DNA from: Alisma plantago-aquatica
Lineage: Eukaryota > Streptophyta > Magnoliopsida > Alismatales > Alismataceae
DNA length: 64,000 nucleotides
Assembly (NCBI GenBank): GCA_963693085.1
Contig: OY856411.1
Location: 112,659,267-112,723,266 of the forward strand
Reading direction: 5' to 3'
The position numbers and the translations under genes are program-made. The notes below the pieces were generated by a model, which was given only the letters and a program-made list of their open reading frames with translations, did no database searches and had not been told where the DNA came from. Below, one piece after another: positions 46,646 to 59,808 of this stretch (its first letter is position 1; the number at the start of each line of letters is the position of its first letter).

Positions 46646-49428
46646 TAAGACACGAGAAAGAAAGGCCTCGCAATGTTAAATTCTCTTTTAGCTGCCGGCT
46701 GGTGTGATTTTTTCTTAACAAATTGGTGGACATTCGTCTCTTCACCCGTGAGCGAGTAATGAAGAGGCTCAAAGACCTTACAAAAACACGTAAAATGAGG
46801 CAAGCTCGCTACAAAAAGGTCGACTATACCTCTCAAAAATGTATAAACTATAACAAAGTTAGCAAACTCCGTAGCCGTTAAGTGAGAGAAAGCTCTAACT
46901 TTTCTCTAGCCCCATCCTCAGGAACACCAACCGTTCTCTCCATCGACGAGCTCCACCGCAATGATCTCCAACTACTCTCTAGCCCCAACCTCAGGAACAC
47001 CAATCGTTTTCTCTCAATCTGCAAACTCCAGCGCATTAATCTCCTGGAGCATCCTACGACACCATCGAGACAGACTACTGAACTATCTGCGGGATCGTTC
47101 AGGTGAGCTAGCCGATCTTGGGCTTATTTCCAGGTGAGCTTCACTAGCTGATTTTACTCTAAAACGGAATAACTTCATCTCCGATTTAGAGTTTGTACTA
47201 CCTATATGGCATCCCTATTCATGCATCTTTCAGCTAAGATCGCCCCCCTCCCTTCCCCCTTTGCGGGGTGCCCTACACGTGCATCTTCCAGCTACGATCG
47301 CCCCACTGTGCGGGGTGCCCCTGACCGATCCCTCACCCTGCATGCACGACCTGATCCCTCATCCTGCATGCACGACTTTTACTACCTGTAGCGATCACAA
47401 TCAGTGCCATCCCTCATCCTCGCTGGTGCTTCTAGAATCTACGCTGCCCCTTTTTTGACCTCGAGCCACCCTTCCCATCTATTTTCCTCAGATACTTCAA
47501 TATGAGGATGGGGAGTTCCATCTCTGCATCCCTAAGCAACAACAAGAGGATCAAAGGCAAGATTGAGAACTCTACGCTCTTCAAACGTGCTTTTCTTCAT
47601 AAGAATCCATCGACTCCAGCAAGATCAGTCAACCTCCCGCCAGCTTTACCAAACATGGCTACCCGCTTCTCTTTCATGGACTACAACCTCTCAAACCCTT
47701 TGTACCTCACCAGCATCCCCCTCCCGAAAGCATGTATCTACAACAAATTTGATATCTCGCCTGGCCCCAACACTATCCTTATTGGATGCAAATCTTTTCC
47801 AGTCACCATAGAACTCATCGGCAAATCCAACCTTTATAATACTGAAGGCTGGGCAAGCATGATCTCCGAGTTGAAGCTTAAACAAGAATGGGCCATATTT
47901 ATAAAACCCTCAGCACACAAAACTCAGACATCTTGAGTTAACGACTTCAACAAAGAAACCCCCCAAGAATTATACCCACTCTTCTTCAGCAAGGAAGAGA
48001 ACATCTCCTCTTCTACCTCAAACTCAGTGACCAACTCTTTGTGAGAAAAGAGCACCAGCCACCCACCGGATCAAAGTTCTGGCCCATCTCCCTATCTTCT
48101 AGCCTTGATGAGGAAGATACAGAAGACACAACTACATCATCATCCATCAAGAACATGATTGCAACAAGGTATGAGAAAAATTTTCCTTCTGAGAAATATC
48201 GGGAAGCTAGTAAACACCATATTCCTATAAAAGATAATATCATCCTGATTGACCCCGACAAGTTAAATCTAACCTTTCCACCTCTTGGACACCTCCCTGC
48301 GCTTGCTCTAGCTCAGCAGAGCTATGAGACATAGAAGCACTCTCAGCCTTGGAAACCAGCCCCACCGAGGCGACCCTTTAGAGCCATGCGCTGCTCCTTT
48401 TGCCACAGCCTGAACCATTCACTCTTCAGATGCACCAAAAAAGTGATTTGCTTCAAATGTCAAGAGAAGGGCCACACCTGGCGCTTCTGCAAATCCACCC
48501 ATAATCACTTCCCAAAAAAGTTTAGACACTTTCCAAGAACTCATCCATGTTACGACGCTCCCAAACAGCCTGCAAAATGTTTTTTCTATAATGAAGAATC
48601 CTATCAGTTGAACCATCCTAATCTTTCTTTCTCGGCTCAAAACAATTCATTTGCATGCCTTGCTGATCCACTTTTCCCTCCATCAGACCCCCATGCACAC
48701 GATAAACTCTACTCACGCCCTCTTTTTAAGCCAACCATAACACCATCTGCTAAACCCACCCCTCATCCTCCTAAATCCAATACCAACCCTGATATGTTTC
48801 TTGCACCTCGTCCCTTCGACATGGCACCTGCTGCTCATCTTGAGACCGTTATCTCTTTCGATCTCCCTACCGGTTCTATGCGAATCTTGAAGATTTTCAC
48901 CACTAAAAGTGTCTTGGCTACTATAGAAAACAATCTGGACAACAATACAGTTGATATCATGGATGTCACTTGAGCTATATCCCTGTAGATCCCTAGACAT
49001 ATGGTGCTAAAACCCAAAATTCTCTCACCCTCACAGCTTTTGTACTCTGTTCCCAAAGGCACTAAGATAGACCACCTCTTTAGACACGTCCTTACGATCC
49101 CTTGTGGGTCTAGTTTTTTTCAAGCCGATCTCTCTAAATGGATATCTGACCAGGGGGCTTTCGAGGCCCCGTTGGGTGGGTCGGGATGGGTAGCCATATC
49201 AAACCTTCCTCCACACCTTAGGGAAGTGGAGATCTTCAGAGCCATTGCTCACTCTGTGGGAGCGACACTCTAATACATTAGTTTGAATACTCTACACCCC
49301 TCACAGTATATCAAAGCTTTCTATCTCTTTTCTATTAAACAAACCACCTTTCTCCCATCATCCCTAAATATCAGATTGGGAGAAATGATTTACAATATCA
49401 ATATCAGACTGGGAGAAATGATTTATCT
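46599..49428 (+). repeat. first copy of the LINE 5' unit (tandem duplication)
   Basis: 'gaaaggcctcgcaatgttaa' at about 46659 recurs at about 49486 and the correspondence continues with few differences through the leader and into ORF1. The unit ends where a 34-bp segment ('cagactgggagaaatgattta') is repeated, directly before the second leader. Confidence 0.85.
47502..49275 (+). pseudogene. LINE ORF1, first copy (nucleic-acid-binding, CCHC)
   Basis: Starts MRMGSSISASLSN at 47502. The frame is broken by a stop at 47934 and shifts before 48041. From 48386 it has two cysteine knuckles, CSFCHSLNHSLFRC and CFKCQEKGHTWRFC, of the C-x2-C-x4-H-x4-C type that bind the element's RNA, followed by a Pro/Lys-rich linker and a C-terminal part that ends near 49275. 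Stops at 48332, 48971 and 48986 make it non-functional. It is not followed by an ORF2: the sequence returns to a second 5' leader. Confidence 0.75.
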
Positions 49429-50321
49429 CAAAGAAAAATAACACAAAATACAAACTTAGTCTACAACTAAGTAAGACACGTGAAAGAAAGGCCTCGCAAT
49501 GTTAAATTCTCTTTTAGCTGCCAGCTGGTGTGATTTTTTCTTAACAAATTGGTGGACATTCATCTCGTCACCCGTCAGCGAGTAATGAAGAGGCTCAAAG
49601 GCCTTATAAAAACACGTAAAATGAGGCAAGCTCGCTACAAAAAGCTCGACTATTCCTCTCTAAAATGTATAAGCTATAACAAAGTTAGCAAACTCTGTAG
49701 CCGTTAAGTGAGAGAAAGCTCTAACTTTTCTCTAGCCCCATCCTCAGGAACACCAACCGTTCTCTCCATCAGCGAGCTCCACCGCATTGATCTCCAACTA
49801 CTCTCTAGCCCCAACCTCAGGAACACCAATTGTTTTCTCTCAATCAGCAAACTCCGGCGCATTAATATCCTGGAGCATCCTATGACACCATCGAGACAGA
49901 CTACTGAACTATCTGTGCGATCGTTCAGGTGAGCTAGCCGATCTTGGGCTTGTTTTCAGGTGAGCTTCACTAGCTGATTTTACTCTAGAATGGTGTAACT
50001 TCATCTCCAATTTAGAGTTTGTACTACCTACCTGTCATCCCTATACATGCATCTTTCAGCTAAGATCACCCCCTCCCCCCTTTGTGGGGTTCCCTACACA
50101 TGCATCTTCCAGCTACGATCGCCCCACTGTATGGGGTGCCCCTGACCGATCCCTCACCCTGCATGCATGACCCGATCCCTCATCCCGCATGCACGACTTT
50201 TACTACCTGTAGCGATCACAATCAGTGCCATCCCACATCCTCACTGGTGCTTCTGGAATCTACGCTGCCCCTTTTTGGCCTCGAGCCACTCTTCCCATCT
50301 ATTTTCCTCAGAAACTTCAAT

Positions 50322-53300
50322 ATGAGGATGGGGGGTTCCATCTCTGCATCCCTAAGCAACAAAAAGAGGATCAAAGGCAAGATTGAGAACTCTACACTCT
50401 TCAAATGTGCTTTTCTTTATAAGAAACCATCGACTCCAGCAAGATCAGTCAACCTCCCGCCAGCTTTACCAAACATGGCTACCCGCTTCTCTTTCATGGA
50501 CTAAAACCTCTCAAACCCTTTGTACCTCACCAGCATCCCCATCCCGAAAGCCTGTATCTACAACAAATTTGATATCTCGCCTGGCCCCAACACTATGCTT
50601 ATTGGATGCAAATCTTTCCCTGTCACCATAGAACTCATCGACAAATCCAACCTTTATATCACCGAAGGCTGGGCAAGCATGATCTTCGAGTTGAAGCTTA
50701 AACAAGAATGGGCCATCTTTATAAAACCCTCAGCACACAAAACTCTGACATCTTGAGTTAACGACTTCAACAATGAAACCCCCCAAGAATTATACCCACT
50801 CTTCTTCAGCAAGGAAGAGAACATCTCCTCTTCAACCTCAAACTCAGTGACCAACTCTTTGTGAGAAAAGAGCACCAACCACCCACCAGATCAAAGTTCT
50901 GGCCCTTCTCCCTATCTTCTAGCCTTGATGAGGAAGATACAGAAGACACAACTACATCATCATCCATCAAGAACATGATTGCAACAAGGTATGAGAAAAC
51001 TTTTCCTTCTGAGAATTATCGGGAAGCTAGTAAACATCATATTCCTATAAAAGATAATATCATCCTGACTGACCCCCACAAGTTAAATCTAACATTTCCA
51101 CATCTTGGACACCTCCCTGCATAAGAATCCATCGACTCCAGCAAGATCAGTCAACCTCCCGCCAGCTTTACCAAACATGGCTACCCGCTTCTCTTTCATA
51201 GACTACAACCTCTCAAACCCTTTGTACCTCACCAGCATCCCCCTCCCGAAAGCATGTATCTACAACAAATTTTATATCTCGCCTGGCCCCAACACTATCC
51301 TTATTGGATGCAAATCTTTTCCAGTCACCATAGAACTCATCGACAAATCCAACCTTTATATCACCAAAAGTTGGGCAAGCATGATCTCTGAGTTGAAGCT
51401 TAAACAAGAATGGGCCATCTTTATAAAACCCTCAGCACATAAAACTCTGACTTCTTGAGTTAACGACTTCAACAATGAAACCCCCCAAGAATTATACCCA
51501 CTCTTCTTCAGCAAGGAAGAGAACATCTCCTCTTCTACCTCAAACTCAGTGACCAACTCTTTATGAAAAAAGAGCACCAGCCACCCACCGGATCAAAGTT
51601 TTGGCCCATGTCCCTATCTTCTAGCCTTGATGAGGAAGATACGGAAGACACAACTACATCATCATCCATCAAGAACATGATTGCAACAAGGTATGAGAAA
51701 ACTTTTCCTTCTGAGAAATATTGGGAAGCTAGTAAACACCATATTCCTATAAAAGATAATATCATCCCGACTAACCCCGACAAGTTAAATCTAACCTTTC
51801 CACCTCTTGGACACCTCCCTGCGCTTGCTCTAGCTCAGCAGAGCTACGAGACATAGAAGAACTCTCAGCCTTGGAAACCAGCTCCACCGAGGCAACCCTT
51901 TAGAGCCATGCGCTGCTTCTTTTGCCACAGCCTGAACCATTCACTCTTCAGATGCACCAAAAAAGTGATTTGCTTCAAATGTCAAGAGAAGGGCCACACC
52001 TGGCGCTTATGCAAATCCACCCTTAATCACTTCCCAAAAAAGTTTAGACACTTTCCAAGAACTCATCCAGGTTATGATGCTCCCGAACAGCCTGCAGAAC
52101 GCTTTTTCTATAATGACAAATCCTATCAGTTGAACCATCCTAATCTTTCTTTCTCGACTCAAAAAAATTCATTTGCATGTCTTGTAGATCCACTTTTCCC
52201 TCCATCAGACCCTCATGCACACGATAAACTCTACTCACATCCTCTTTTTAAGCCAACCATAACACCATCTGATAAACCCACCCCTCATCCTCCTAAATCC
52301 AATACCACCCCTGATCTGCTTCTTGCACCTCGTCCCTTTGACATGGCACCTGCTGCTCATCTTGAGATCGTTATCCCTTTCGATCTCCCTACCGGTTCTA
52401 TGCGACTCTGGAAGGTCTTCACCACTAGAAGTGTCCTGGCTACTATAGAAAACAATCTGGACAACAATACAGTTGATATCATAGATGTCACTCGAGCTAT
52501 AGCCCTGTAGATCCCTAGACATACGGTGCTAAAACCCAAAATTCTCTCACCCTCACAACTTTTGTACTCTGTTCCCAAAGGCACTAAGATAGACCACCTC
52601 TTTAGACACGTCCTTACGATCCCTTGTGGGTCTAGTTTTTTTTCAAGCCAATCTCTCTAAATGGACATCTGACCAGTGGCTTTCGAGGCCCCGTTGGGTT
52701 GGTCGGGATGGGTAGCCATATCAAACCTTCCTCCACACCTTAGGGAAGTGGAGATCTTCAGAGCCATTGCTCACTCTGTGGGAGCTACACTCTAATACAT
52801 TAGTCTGAATACTCTACACCCCTCACAGTATATCAAAGCTTTCTGTCTCTTTTCTATTTAACAAACCACCTCTCTCCCATCATCCATGAATATCAGACTG
52901 GGAGAAATGATTTACAATATCAATCTTTCAGCTGAGCACCCCTCCGATATCAAAACCTCTTTCTCAGATCTATCTGTTCATCCACCTTCCTAGTATTCTT
53001 TGATCAACAGCAAAAAACCATACAATTTAATCTGTAAACTAGGTGAAAGGATCTAGTCAGGGAGAGAAAAATAGCCACCACAAAATCCTTAGCAGATTTG
53101 AAAAAATCCCTCAGCCTTAAAAGACAAAGAACAGCTTCTCCACCAGTTAACCATTCTTTTCCCTCCCCCAAGGACACATACCAACCTTTACCCTCGCTTC
53201 CAAAAGAAGATAGCTTATCTCTGAATATAGACCCTGATACTATAAAAAAGCTCGAAACTACTATCATTGACGAGATTAGATCTTCACAGAGTCCAAAGAA

Positions 53301-53622
53301 GAAGGGAAAAGGAAAGGACACGAACATCATCAAGTCCATCAACTCCATGCAATCCAACCCCGAAGGGTTGACCAGGAGAAACATTTTTATAGCATCAGAA
53401 ATAGGTAATTGCTACTCTCCATCCTCCTCAGATAAAATTTTGGATTCTGGTTTATCTTCATCTATTTCTATAGAAAATTATGATATAGACAATATAGAAG
53501 ACATAACGTCATGGACTGACATACATAGTTTCACTAGTTTTGCAAACAAAATAGGAATTCATTTTGAAGAGGAAAACATAGCATTAAACAACATCGCAAA
53601 ATTCATGCTCTGGACAAACTGA
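50322..53622 (+). pseudogene. LINE ORF1, second copy with internal 701-bp duplication
   Basis: Starts MRMGGSISASLSN at 50322. At 51121 the text jumps back to the HKNPSTPARSVN segment near the beginning, so about 230 codons are duplicated head to tail. The zinc knuckles lie at 51908-52010. The C-terminal part runs past the end of the first copy into a Lys/Ser-rich region (KKKGKGKD at about 53300) and closes with TGA at 53620-53622, 100 bases before ORF2. In-frame stops at 50503, 50755, 51456, 51854 and 52508 and frameshifts show decay. Confidence 0.75.
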
Positions 53623-53721
53623 AGGCCATTAGCAGAGACAAACTCGAAGATAAACATATTGAGCATCTCTTAGCACCCTATTTTTTGTTTACTCTTTTGG
53701 GTTGCTCTCTCAACTGAAACT

Positions 53722-56700
53722 ATGAAGATCACATCCTGGAACGTTTGTGGTGCATCCAACATGCACAAAAGCAAAGAGATCAGAAACCACATCTACAAAA
53801 ACAATATAGACATTATCACCATTCAAGAAATCAAAACAACACTTTCTCCTTTTGCGTTAAAATTAATAGGAGGCAATAAGATTATAGAATGGTTTCAAAT
53901 CCCACCAAATGGTTTCAAAGGGGGACTCTTAGTGGGATATAACAAGAACAATTTCACTCTCTCTCACTGGGATCTCAACACCTTCTCCATCTCTCTCTCT
54001 AACAAATTCATCTGATCACTTTAGCTGGACCTTCGCTGGAGTATATGGGGATCCTGGGTACAACAAATTGATTTTTCTCTCATAACTCTCAGCAATCATG
54101 CTAGTCAATAGCCAAAAACCTTGGCTCCTTGGAGGGGACTTCAACCTCAAAACTGGAGCTACTGATAGGAAAAACCTCTCCTCAACCTCATCAGCCTTAT
54201 CACCAGCAGAAAAAACCCTCATACACTTCCTTATAGAACACAAAATGATTGACATTCCTCCATCTAATGCTGGCTTTACATGGACTACAAATAATACTAG
54301 AGCCAGATTGGACCACTTCATCTGCTCCTCCTCTTGGGAAGAACATTTCCCTCTAGAATCTATCCATATTGCCCATCGGCCCATCTTTGACCACTTCCCC
54401 ATAATCATTGACACCCATAGAGATGTTTGGGGGAAAAAATCCTTTCGATTCAAAAACTATTGGCTCACATACTCCCACTTTGTAAAAAACTGTGAAAACA
54501 ATTGGATCTTGGTTGATCACAGAACTAGAAATCTGGGGTACCACATACATAGAAACACCAAACTCATTAAACACAACATCATAGATTGGAAACATAGACA
54601 ACCCCAAAACCTAGCCAAATCTCTAAAAGATCTTGAGCAACAACATCTCTTTATCGATAGCGACCCCTCAGCTGATCCAGCTCTAATTCTCACTATCAAG
54701 TTAGAGATTGACCATATTAAAAATTTCCTGGATATCAAGTGGAGATAGAGAGCCAAAGTTACTTGGGCCACAGAAGGTGAAAAAAACACAAAATTCTTCC
54801 ATAAAGTTTGCAACAATAACCATAGGAGAAATGTCATTACCTTCTTAAACATATAGGGTGTCATCACCACAAACAAACATTTGATCATTTCTCACATTGT
54901 TGAACATTTTAGGAAGATATTTAACACCAACCATAGTCCTACTTTCCTAAACTCCATAAACTGGTAGATGCTTTACCTGATTAAGATTGAATCTCCTTCA
55001 AAATTAATCAAACCGTTCTGTTATGAAGAACTTGACTCTGTGATCAAGTCCCTTGGGAAAAACAAATCACCAGGGCCGGATGGGATAAATGTGGAATTCT
55101 ACCTAGAAAACTGGAACCATTACTAGAAATATTTCTTGGCTTTTCTTCAAGAAATCCACAATCACAACAATGCTCACAACATCCTCAAACATCTTAACAT
55201 AACCTTCATTGCACCTATCAAAAATACTGAACAACCTGAGTTTATATCGCAATTCCGACCCATTAGTCTCATTAATACATCTTACAAAATCATTGCAAAA
55301 ACCCTAGCCAATAGATTGAAGCCTTGCATTAACAACATCATACCTCTAAATTAGAATTCCTTTCTAAAGTAAAGAAATATCCAAGACGCCTACCTTTTGG
55401 TAAATGAGACGATATATCTGTGCCACACAAATAAAACCCCTCTGATTGCTATCAAGCTTGATTTTGAAAAAGCCTTTGACAACATCAACTGGAAATGTCT
55501 TATTAAAACCCTGGCAGTCTATGGCTTTCTGGATTCCTAGATAAACTGGATACATGCTTGCATTTCCACAAACCATTTTCCACTATCATCAATGGCTCAC
55601 CTTTCAGATACTTTAAAAATACAAATGGGCTCAGACAAGGTGACCCCCTTTCTTCATACCTATTCATTATTGTGACCCCGATCCTCACCAAGATGATCAA
55701 ACTTGGTACTACTCAAGGTCTTATCACTTTCCCCTCCAAATGTTAGGAGAACATCATCCAGTTCGTGGATGATACCATCATCCTGGTTTCACTAAAACAT
55801 GACACCATCATCATTACCATCAGAATGATATGTATCTTCTCATACATCTCAGGACTACAACTTAACCTCTAAAAGTCTTCTATATTTGGTGTACACACTG
55901 ATAATCACATCATCAACAGATACAAAACTCTCCTCAAATATAAGCATGAAGAGTTCCCGGTCAACTATCTTGGATTACCCATTACCCCACTAAACATTAC
56001 CCATTCGTTATGGGTCCCCATCATAGATAAGATCAACACCAAATTGAACTCATGGACAAATAATTTCCTCAACCTTGCTGGTCACCTCACACTACTAAAT
56101 AGTGTCATCACTCCCATCACAACACACTACCTCAAAAACATTCCCCTACCTACCAAAACAAAACATATAATTGACAAAATCAGAAGAAGTTTCCTTTGGA
56201 ATAATCACAATCCTCCACATTCTAAAGAAAAACATACCCACCTTGTAAACTAGAACACCACCGCAACTCCTATTGGCTATGGATGATGGGAAATTATTAA
56301 CTTAGATACTCACGCTCTTTGCCTAGTGGTCAAAATCATCAACATACTAGCAAACAACAAAAACAAGATATGGAGAAACTTGGTTCAACAAAAATATTAC
56401 AAAAAATCCCACCATGGCAAAAAATTTCAAAACGCACAACCTCACCTCTCTGAAAATATATCAACAGACACATCTCCCTGATCAGAAATATCATTCATAC
56501 CCCTCCACATGCCCACTACAACACAAATTTCTAGAAGGATCCTTGGTTCCATCAAAATACCATCAAAAACCTGCACCCACAATGTTCTATCCCAAAAAAA
56601 TTATCATATATTTCAACGGCCAAAGCCCTCAACCTACTAACCAGTAAAAAACAAATGCACTCAAGCGACTGCTTCACACATACCTAGACAATTTGGAAAT

Positions 56701-57399
56701 TAACAATATCATCCACGAGTTGGAATACATCACAAATAACAAGATCTCTTGGAGATGGGGTGCAGAATACACCCCCAAGGCAGCATATACCTTTCTCACC
56801 TACAGAGGCATCACCCCATATTACTCCCTCATCTGAAAAAACAAATGGTATCAGAAGCACAAAATATTTTTTTGGATCCTACAAAACAACAAACTCCTCA
56901 CCGACCAAAACATCATCAAGAGAGGATTCTTCGGTCCTACCAGATGCTATCTCTGCCTAGCAGAATTGGAAACAACAGAACATATTTTCAACAATCGTTC
57001 TTTTTCAAAACTCATCATCAAAAATTTTTTGACATCAGATATGATAATCAAAATTTTATTTCTATACCTTTTTCTATCAAACCTCTTCATAGAGTAGAAC
57101 ATTTCTTCCCTGAAGACATCATAATCACCATTTTATGGAACATTTGGATAGAAAGAAACCACAAAAAAATCAATAACTCCAAAAATAGTTTACATATCAT
57201 CTTCTTAAAGATATCATCAGATCTTTCTATCCAACATGCTTGCAGATCATCAAGGCTGAATCTAGCAGAAGGTAGCCCGGAACACAACACAGCAGCAGGC
57301 GATGTCTTCTACACTTTGGAGGAGATCTTGGAGGAAGAATCGGACTTCCGATCATATGATTTGGTAGGCCCAGCAGACCTAGTTCTTTTTCGATCTTGA
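53722..57399 (+). pseudogene. LINE ORF2: endonuclease, reverse transcriptase, zf-RVT
   Basis: Begins MKITSWNVCGASN at 53722. The apurinic-type endonuclease (to about 54450) keeps its catalytic signatures: WNVCG, IQEIKT, GGDFNL and FDHFPIII. The reverse transcriptase follows with FRPISLINTSYKIIAKTLAN near 55250, KLDFEKAFD near 55460, NGLRQGDPLS near 55625 and the polymerase active site FVDDTIIL at 55762-55785. The zf-RVT domain at about 56850-57000 shows CYLCLAELETTEHIF. The end resembles other plant L1s (NIWIERNHKKINN) and stops at 57397-57399. Stops or frameshifts near 54014, 54746, 54964, 55352, 55540, 55743, 55868, 56252 and 56645 make it inactive. In active elements it nicks target DNA and copies its RNA there. 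Confidence 0.88.
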
Positions 57400-57577
57400 T
57401 TTTCATCTTTAGAGGCTTGTTATAGGGGTGCCTCCCCCTTGAACTATTTCCATCATAGTTTTTATTTCATCCTATCCTTAGTTATTGTTTGTACCAATAT
57501 AAATACATCATAGGTGCTAGCCTGCCTATCTGTAAGTATGTTTTTCAGAAATGCATGACCTTTTACGCAAAAAAAAA

Positions 57578-58305
57578 TGTATAGCTATACAGGAAACACT
57601 AGTGCTAAATAACCCATCCTGTAAAAGGTGAATGTGATATCTATTATACTCTTTATTGTAGTATGGAATGTCTATATATACAATCGCCGCTGATGAGGTC
57701 CTCCATGTGTCCTATAGTGTGCATTGCCATAGACAATACAACCTTATTTCTGTCTTCGTGTATATGAAGGCTGGTTTTGATGCCCATGCTTGTTACTATG
57801 TTAGTGGTGCTCTTGATGACCCTTGAAAGGGCTTGTGGGCCTTTGAGCCGACCGGTCAGGAAGTATGTGATACACTTAGTATCAATCTCCAACCACATGA
57901 TTATGATTCCTCTCAAATTGCTGATGTTGAGGGTGTAATTAGTCATTTTTTGAAGTGGCTTTTATTTTTTCCACACTTCCCAAACGCTTGGCTATGACCA
58001 ATTTGATCATATCCTGAGGGTGTATTCATCTATATATGTTCAATGAGGTAAATCCTTGTGGTTATCATAGTTGTGGGATGATGCCGCACAGAGGATGCCT
58101 ATGATGGAGAGCATGACTGTGGAGGTCTAGTAATGGAAGAGGATCTAATTTGCAGAAGACGTTTTCGGTGATGGGGGCAGTTAATTTACAAGCCTTATCC
58201 CGGAGGTAGATCGACTTATCACTTTATCTGATTAAGTGGTTATGATCTCCTCTTGTGGTAAGATGCAATACTTGTTAATGATGTTGTACCGATATAGTCT
58301 CAGAT
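57578..58305. other. gene-free spacer between LINE and Copia LTR
   Basis: No clear gene. Plus-strand exon-like runs (for example ISVFVYMKAGFDAHACYYVS near 57745-57805) are interrupted and unrecognised. Confidence 0.35.
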
Positions 58306-59798
58306 GTGATAGAAACTTGTTGCAGAAGCGTTACTTACAAACATATAAACCTAAAGAAGAAACACCATATTTAATGTGGAAAATTCTCCTCAAGGAGAAA
58401 TGAAAAACCACAGGGCAATACCAGTCAAAAAACATTATGTAATTAAGATTACAACTCATATCTTCTGGATTTAATCACCCCTAAATCTGCGTAGCCCTCC
58501 CCACATAAGATCAAAGACGAGGAAGAAGAGAATCACACTCAATGTGTACAAGCCTCCCTCTTTACTTGATCTCCTCATGGTGCCGTTGTCTGGGGACCGC
58601 TTGATGCCACTATGACCATTGACTGGGTCTGACCATTGCTGCTATGGAAGCATTGTGTCTTTAACTGCCAACCGCAACTTTGCTTCTAGGCAAAGTTGCT
58701 AGCCCTCTCTTATCAACCATGAGAGCTGCTCTAACAGTGCATGTAATGTGTCACTGACTATCAGCCGCAACTTCTCTTCAAGACAAAGTCGTCGATCCTC
58801 TCTTATCAACCAAGAGAGATCCTCCAGCTGTTCTATCTCTTCTATCATAAGAAAACACCAACAAGCAATTGGGGGGGATGATCTCAATGACCTCCCCTAG
58901 GCCCTCTATTTATATGCCTCCGTGATATGTGGTTGCAACTAGGAATCCTACTCCAATTCCTAATCCAATACCATGTTACACATTGGAAACCATCTTCATT
59001 CCCTTTGTATAATTCCTTTGTCTCTAATATATAAATTGAAGATAAGCCTTATAAACATCATCTTCTTAATGTTCAATATTTAGTCCTTGATCTAGAGTAG
59101 ACTATTTGAAATACACACACACTCAATATTATACATTTGACTCACATGATAATCGCGATGCATTTCATAGTCTCACTTTTCAAGTGGTTGGGATATCACT
59201 CTAAGGAAGGGACAAACTTCATCTACATCATCACTCACATAATCCAAATACTTTATATTATATCCCAGAACTACTTGTATGTCATCCATTAAATAAGATT
59301 ACATTGAGTAGTATTAAACCACACTAGACAATATGTAATCATTGTTGGGACTTTAGGTCTATGGACCACAATCACCACTATTACATTGATATATGATAAA
59401 TCCTTCCATTTTTCGATTCCATTCATCATACTCAAGTTGATCTTTCCCCTAGACTTGTTCATTACAAGTACCTATGTGTTTGATTTGATATCCAATTTCA
59501 TGTCTGGTGACATGTTGTCATTAGTCAAAATACATATTAGTCTAATGTATTATGGTCATCCAGATTCCTAGAATTATATCTGACTAGGGACATACAAAAA
59601 AATAAATACTCTTAGAAAACACATGATATCATGCTCAATGAGTCATATATTCCTATGACATTATTATATTCTATTTATTCATTTTATCATATTAAAGAAA
59701 ACATTATCATTGTAATTTTCTTTAGTAATAGTTAAATCAATTACAAAGTATATCATTACAATCATCATTTAAATAGTTCTTAGGACATACTACCTATA
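58306..59798 (-). repeat. LTR of a Copia element (minus orientation)
   Basis: Bounded on the right by the element's polypurine-side sequence: read on the minus strand, GTGGAAGAC (59807-59799) precedes TATAGGTAGTATGTCCTAA, the pattern of a Copia LTR start (TGTTGG...ATGTCCTAA in Tork/Angela-type elements). The left boundary near 58306 (TGATAGAAACTTG) is a judgement from the Copia-LTR-like words that begin there. No second LTR was found. Approximate length 1.5 kb. Confidence 0.55.
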
Positions 59799-59808
59799 GT
59801 CTTCCACT

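Larger units (their letters stand above)
46599..57577 (+). mobile_element. L1-type LINE with duplicated 5' part
   Basis: A plus-strand non-LTR retrotransposon with a 5'UTR, a zinc-knuckle ORF1, an endonuclease/reverse transcriptase ORF2, a 3'UTR and a short A-run at 57569-57577. The first 2.83 kb (46599-49428: leader plus ORF1) are repeated directly as 49429 onward, and a 701-bp piece of ORF1 is repeated again (50421-51121 and 51122-51822). Without these duplications the element would be about 7.4 kb, normal for a plant L1. Target-site duplications were not found. Both ORFs have stops, so it is inactive. Confidence 0.88.
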
